A DNA stretch of 64,000 bases from positions 52,484-116,483 of the forward strand of contig JAGCPY010000033.1 of NCBI GenBank assembly GCA_017965425.1. The letters are read 5' to 3'. Below are positions 60,597 through 64,000 of this stretch, in pieces. Numbering within the stretch: the stretch's first letter is position 1; each line of letters starts with the position of its first letter. The notes beneath the pieces are model-generated. The model worked only from the letters and a program-made list of their open reading frames with translations. It had not been told where the DNA came from and ran no database searches. The position numbers and the translations under genes are program-made. This DNA comes from Bacteroidaceae bacterium (lineage in GTDB: Bacteria; Bacteroidota; Bacteroidia; Bacteroidales; Bacteroidaceae).

Positions 60597-62042
60597 ATGA
60601 AAAAAGGATTAGTTATTATTTGCTTGCTGATGACACAAGCAGTAAGCGTCTTTGCTCAAATCAAGATTGCAGACGATGCCTACAAACAGGACATGACTGC
60701 GACAAAGTATTTAACAGAGCCATTGGCCATTAGTAACGTTCTGTCTGAATATGATGGTACTTATTTGCGAGATTATTTTAATAAGAACATTGTTGGCGAT
60801 ACGCTTTATACTAATGGACATTGGGCGAAATGTTTGGTCGTAAATAAGAAAGACAAGACCATTGAACTTAAATTTGGCGATGTCAATGAGGGTGTAACAA
60901 TTCCTAAAGGGTATTATCGTGTGACGAGTCTATTCTTTGGCAAAAGCGGACGAAATGAAATCATAAGTGAAATCGCTTCGTTGGTTGAGCAAGGCTATGA
61001 CAAGGATCCTCTTAAAAAGAAGTGGGCATGTACTCTGTGCGAAAGGGGACAGGAGGACTGGAATGTTCATTGGAAAACTGATATTGAAAAGCAGATTTAT
61101 TGTGGCGACAAGAGCATAGAAGAACTGAACGTCCAACTTCAAAGATATAATCAACAGGGCAAGACCTGTGACATTTCCGATTTAGGAGGTTGTGGATATT
61201 GCCTTGAATCTACGGACGGCTCAATGGTTTATTATACTTATAAAATCGGGGAAGGTACTTCCATTTTCTTTTTCCCCTTACGGTATTACAACTTTCTAAA
61301 TGATGAACTGAAAGGAAAAGATGTCCTTTTAACACACGGCAATCCCATTACATCGTCAGGTATATGTTCCTATTCCAAGTCAAGAGAGACAAAAGATGCG
61401 CTCACTGGAAAAACGATATTCCTCAAAGATACTTTATCCCGATGTGTTGATGTGGTTCTCGGTGAAAAGCTGGAACCTTGCTGCGTATTAGAGGGTGAAA
61501 AGACAGGGAAATTTGCAGTTGCAGTGTATCGATTGATTGAAACAGAAAAGAAGGATGAATGTTTGCATTATTATCCTACTCCATCTGGCGGTATGACCAT
61601 TTGGCAATCAGAATATGGACAGAAATTCAAGGGACGCTTGTCCTCTGACCGTCATTTTTCGGTTGGTAGCATAAACTATGATGATCCATTTACGGGGAGC
61701 TGGCTTATAAAGGTTGACGACTTAAACCGTATCTTTGAAGAGACAAAGAAATATGAATCCAATGTTGCAGAACGAGAAAAGCAAATGGCACAACGTTATA
61801 AATCATGGCAAGAGAAACGCAAGAAAGAGTTATGCGCTAAATTTGGAGCTGAGTTTGGAGAGCATATTGCAAATCATAAAGTGGCACTGAACATGACCCC
61901 GGAAATGTGCAAGGAAGCTTGGGGAATGCCGACAAGGATTTACAACATGGTCGACGGAACTGGAACATACACCGTTTGGAGATATAACTTCAGCACATTT
62001 ATCTTTTTCATGGATGGAAAGGTTGCCATGATTCAGAATTAG
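60597..62042 (+). CDS. Exported protein with BamE/SmpA-like C-terminal motif
   Basis: A 481-residue protein with a signal peptide (MKKGLVIICLLMTQAVSVFAQ). Most of it is not recognised. A Cys-containing part (CTLCERGQEDWN, DLGGCGYCLES) and an amphipathic charged helix (KQMAQRYKSWQEKRKKELC) precede the end. The last 40 residues (MTPEMCKEAWGMPTRIYNMVDGTGTYTVWRYN...FFMDGKV) match the small BamE/SmpA fold, in which a helix with M-T-x-x-x-V/C-x-x-x-x-G-x-P is followed by beta strands. It is monocistronic and followed by a clear terminator. Confidence 0.75.
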   Translation: MKKGLVIICLLMTQAVSVFAQIKIADDAYKQDMTATKYLTEPLAISNVLSEYDGTYLRDYFNKNIVGDTLYTNGHWAKCLVVNKKDKTIELKFGDVNEGVTIPKGYYRVTSLFFGKSGRNEIISEIASLVEQGYDKDPLKKKWACTLCERGQEDWNVHWKTDIEKQIYCGDKSIEELNVQLQRYNQQGKTCDISDLGGCGYCLESTDGSMVYYTYKIGEGTSIFFFPLRYYNFLNDELKGKDVLLTHGNPITSSGICSYSKSRETKDALTGKTIFLKDTLSRCVDVVLGEKLEPCCVLEGEKTGKFAVAVYRLIETEKKDECLHYYPTPSGGMTIWQSEYGQKFKGRLSSDRHFSVGSINYDDPFTGSWLIKVDDLNRIFEETKKYESNVAEREKQMAQRYKSWQEKRKKELCAKFGAEFGEHIANHKVALNMTPEMCKEAWGMPTRIYNMVDGTGTYTVWRYNFSTFIFFMDGKVAMIQN

Positions 62043-62062
62043 ATTACAATGCATCTAAAGAC

Positions 62063-62110
62063 TTCGGGAGGACGCCGCTGAATCGTCAGCGCATCCTCCC
62101 GAATCTTTTT
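62063..62110 (+). terminator. Intrinsic terminator after the BamE-like gene
   Basis: TTCGGGAGGACGC (from 62063) pairs with GCGCATCCTCCCGAA (to 62103), followed by TCTTTTT (62104-62110). It ends the plus-strand transcript 20 bp after the stop. Confidence 0.75.
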
Positions 62111-62136
62111 CCGTCTGTTTATGTTGTAAAAGAGAA

Positions 62137-62172
62137 ATCGGATGCCGAGGGCGAAAATATGAAACTAGTTTC
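62137..62172. repeat. Direct repeat (copy 1) downstream of the first Crp/Fnr gene
   Basis: A block of about 36 bp, GAAATCGGATGCCGAGGGC followed by GAAAATATGAAACTAGTTT, is repeated at 63571-63606 in the same orientation. Each copy lies just downstream of a Crp/Fnr gene on the minus strand. Confidence 0.7.
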
Positions 62173-62181
62173 AGAGTTTTT

Positions 62182-62792
62182 CTACTGCTGGGCGTCGAAA
62201 GTGATGCCTTTGCGGATTTTGGAGAGCATCTGCAGGGTGATGCTAAGGAACGAGGAGATGGCGTTGAGCGACAAGTGGTCAACGATTCCGGGACAACGGC
62301 GCAACAACAGCTCGTAACGCTCGCGGGCCGTGGCACGGTGCAGTTCCAAGTAGCTTCGGCGTGCCTGACAGAGCAAGTGCTCGGCGATGATGCTGCGCAA
62401 TTCCATCGTCTCCATATTCTGGCGGAACAACTGCATCAACTGATTGCCCGTGACCCTGAGCACGCGACTGGGCATCATCGCCACGATGGAAGTCTGCGCC
62501 GGGCGTCCGTCGAGACAACTGGGGTAGTCGCCCACGTATTCACCCTCGAATGAGAACCAAGTGATGTGCTCCCTGTCGCTGCCAATTTCATGCGTCACGT
62601 ACTTGAAGCAGCCCTCCGTCACGAAACCGAACCACCGCGACGGGATTCCCGAGCAAGCTCGCCTACCCGTAGCCTTTCGCCCTCTCGCTCCATCTGATCG
62701 CCCTTGCGGTAAAAGACAGCCTCCCCCTCCCGCTCGCAAAACTCCCGCAGCGTCTGAAGGTCTAAACTATTATTGCTGAACTTCTGTTCCAT
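62182..62792 (-). pseudogene. Crp/Fnr-family regulator interrupted by a 32-bp palindromic insert
   Basis: The N-terminal part starts at an ATG at 62792 (MEQKFSNNSLDLQTLREF...RKGDQMEREGE) and ends in frame at a stop after 57 codons. The rest continues in another frame: RWFGFVTEGCFKYV, FSFEGEYVGDYP, PSRVLRVTG and the C-terminal RYELLLRRCPGIVDHLSLNAISSFLSITLQMLSKIRK. Between the two parts are about 32 bp (62644-62675) made of small palindromes (GGGATTCCC, GAGCAAGCTC, CTACCCGTAG). Removing them restores one frame with the usual cNMP-binding plus HTH layout. The gene is therefore a probable null allele. Confidence 0.8.
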
Positions 62793-62911
62793 AAGTCGGT
62801 CTTTGATTGAGAAAGCGGATAGTGCCGAATGCCGGTCTATCCACTTATGTGGTTACAGGATTATAATCCAAAGCCGGAATTACCAAAATCGCATATACAC
62901 GTGAGCGGGGG

Positions 62912-63187
62912 CTACTTGTCGTTGTAGTGTTCCTCTGCCTGGATAATCAGCACGGATATACGGTCATCATAGATGTCATAAATGATGCGGTCTTCAGCAG
63001 TGATATGGCGTGAGTAAGTCACGTCCTTACCGCCAACCAGAGGCTCGGGATGACCAAGCCCCGTGCGTGGATGCTGCATGATATCCATGAGGATAGCCGT
63101 TGCCTTCTTGAACAGGCGGGGATTGGACTTCTTCCACTTCTTCAGCGTCTTGTCTGCCGCCTTGGAATATTCAATGCTGTAGATCAT
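62912..63187 (-). CDS. yoeB: YoeB-type RNase toxin
   Basis: A 91-residue toxin from the ATG at 63187 (MIYSIEYSKAADKTLKKWKKSN). Family features are the basic helix KKWKKSNPRLFKKA, the block GLGHPEPLVG, the active-site region HITAEDRIIYDI and the C-terminal EEHYNDK with the catalytic His-Tyr. It cleaves mRNA at the ribosome when not bound by the antitoxin. The gene overlaps the antitoxin stop (ATGA). Confidence 0.9.
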   Translation of the reverse strand: MIYSIEYSKAADKTLKKWKKSNPRLFKKATAILMDIMQHPRTGLGHPEPLVGGKDVTYSRHITAEDRIIYDIYDDRISVLIIQAEEHYNDK

Positions 63188-63444
63188 AAGCTGTCGAAGT
63201 ACTTTTGCATCTCCTCGGGAGTCTTGCACACAATGGTTTCGCCACGTGCCGATTCCTCGCGGGCTTTTGCAATACTTCGGCGCATGGCGGGAGTGATGCT
63301 GCGGTCGTCGCCGATGTTGGCCATGCGCACGGAGGCGATGCCGCGAATGAGCTTCAGGGCTTTGCGGATTTCAGCCACCATAGCATTGTCCTCCAGCGTC
63401 ACAATCATCTGGGTTGGCTGTGGTATGAGGGTTGTCGTTGCCAT
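63184..63444 (-). CDS. Antitoxin of the YoeB-type module
   Basis: An 86-residue protein immediately before the toxin gene. It has a short N-terminal region, then LEDNAMVAEIRKALKLIRGIASVRM and a C-terminal charged tail (KAREESARGETIVCKTPEEMQKYF), which probably wraps the toxin. It is not a clear YefM but fits antitoxins paired with YoeB/Txe in Bacteroidetes. Its promoter (minus strand TATCTTTG, 63473-63480) lies 29 bp upstream. Confidence 0.82.
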   Translation of the reverse strand: MATTTLIPQPTQMIVTLEDNAMVAEIRKALKLIRGIASVRMANIGDDRSITPAMRRSIAKAREESARGETIVCKTPEEMQKYFDSL

Positions 63445-63472
63445 TTCTCTACATTTTTCTTGTTTGCGAGTG

Positions 63473-63480
63473 CAAAGATA
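63473..63480 (-). promoter_or_regulatory. Promoter -7 element of the toxin-antitoxin operon
   Basis: On the minus strand TATCTTTG matches TAnnTTTG, 29 bp before the antitoxin ATG. No clear -33 TTTG was found, which would fit a repressed or weak promoter. Confidence 0.5.
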
Positions 63481-63570
63481 CGACTTTTCCCTGAATCCCC
63501 GTTGCTTTGCCCCACATTTTTAATATATATTAGGCGAAACTGCATGAAAAAACCCTCAGCGAAATCCGGA

Positions 63571-63606
63571 AATCGGATGCCGAGGGCGAAAATATGAAAC
63601 TAGTTT
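63571..63606. repeat. Direct repeat (copy 2) downstream of the second Crp/Fnr gene
   Basis: The same block as at 62137-62172. It is part of a stem-loop here (CCCTCAGCG from about 63551 with CGCCCTCGG-type complement), and sits 12 bp after the stop of the second Crp/Fnr gene. Confidence 0.65.
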
Positions 63607-63618
63607 TATAAATTCGGG

Positions 63619-64000
63619 CTATTTTTCTTTGCCAAACGTGATTTCCTTGCGAATCTTGCTTAGATAAACAGGAGTGACGTTCTTCGACGAGCGAAGCGAC
63701 CAGAGGTCGAGCGGAGAAACGAGGCGATGTCCTTCAGCGAGAGCATCTGCACCACCTGCGGACAGCGGTCGATGAGCCGACGGTAGCGGCTGCGGGCGGT
63801 GTAGCGGTAGTGGTCGAGGTCGCGGGCATAGACCATCTTGAACAGGTTCTTCAGAATTTTCACATCCATCTTTGCCATCTTCGGGTCGTTGTCGAACAGC
63901 GCCTGCAGCTCCTGTCCGCTGATGACGCGCACCTCGCACGGCATGTCCGCCTCGATGCTCACCTCCGACACGTCGCCGTCGAGGCAATACGGGAAGTCGG
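63619..64000 (-). pseudogene. Second Crp/Fnr-family regulator, broken by a 32-bp palindromic insert (N-terminus outside window)
   Basis: The gene runs off the right edge of the window. The visible part has DFPYCLDGD, CEVRVISGQELQALF and RYRRLIDRCPQVVQMLSLKDIASFL, as in the first Crp/Fnr gene. After SFL the frame enters 32 bp (63682-63713) with CGACGAGCGAAGCGACCAG and GGTCG palindromes, then stops. Past the insert, NVTPVYLSKIRKEITFGKEK continues in another frame, which aligns with SITLQMLSKIRKGITF of the first copy. Removing the 32 bp gives the same length as the first copy. Confidence 0.82.

Noticed and set aside
1-64000. tRNA or rRNA genes
   Set aside because: I read the gaps between genes and saw no cloverleaf with a CCA-type end or rRNA signature; a covariance search would be needed to be sure.

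Overview
The window looks like a chromosomal segment of a Bacteroidales bacterium, most probably Prevotellaceae. The support is: type IX secretion C-terminal sorting tails, BACON and NigD-like lipoproteins, a type III glutamine synthetase (GlnN), Bacteroidetes-type promoters (TAnnTTTG at -7) and an argR/GNAT/argG/argC cluster. No rRNA, tRNA or complete IS element was seen.

Layout. (1) 1-5.4 kb, minus strand: a partial endo/exonuclease/phosphatase protein, an SGNH hydrolase, then argC, a PspC-like protein, argG, a GNAT fused to a DUF559 nuclease, and argR. (2) 5.4-6.3 kb: a gene-free stretch with a 330-bp long hairpin element. (3) 6.3-24.5 kb, plus strand: a Ser/Thr phospho-signalling island (zinc-ribbon protein with repeated Thr motifs, kinase-FHA, FHA-TM-degenerate protease, PP2C phosphatase, kinase-TM-MORN). 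It runs on into five exported proteins, including a ten-domain BACON lipoprotein, and a 1770-residue type IX cargo protein. (4) 24.8-29.9 kb: efp (minus), rpmH, a PASTA protein, an RluD-type pseudouridine synthase, ddl, an acyltransferase and a NigD-like lipoprotein. (5) 30.6-48.4 kb: a tightly packed lipid A/Kdo/core-glycan operon (waaA, lpxL-like, kdsB-like, seven glycosyltransferase-type genes, a wecD/wecE-like pair and three LtaS-family phosphotransferases). It converges on a minus-strand operon of DUF4254, GT9, a small HTH protein and PAP2. (6) 51.0-55.6 kb: a PL11 rhamnogalacturonan lyase with an autotransporter-like C-terminal half and a type IX tail. (7) 55.6-64 kb: repeats, a possible hsdR remnant, glnN, a DUF6261-like protein behind a palindrome array, a secreted BamE-like protein, and a YoeB-type toxin-antitoxin pair between two broken Crp/Fnr genes.

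The most striking feature is the amount of small, structured repeat DNA and its effect on genes. A G-rich repeat of about 31 bp occurs as two inverted pairs. One pair brackets a DUF559 (Vsr-like) nuclease reading frame inserted between the GNAT gene and argG. The other brackets only about 80 bp between rluD and ddl. At both places the element supplies the end of the upstream gene and the start codon plus N-terminus of the downstream gene. A lone copy sits in frame in an acyltransferase gene. A second family of long hairpins (GTGAGGGATTGG arms, each preceded by two GTGTACAC motifs) occurs three times. Two different 32-bp palindromic inserts break the two Crp/Fnr genes. A 41-bp-period palindrome array precedes the DUF6261-like gene.
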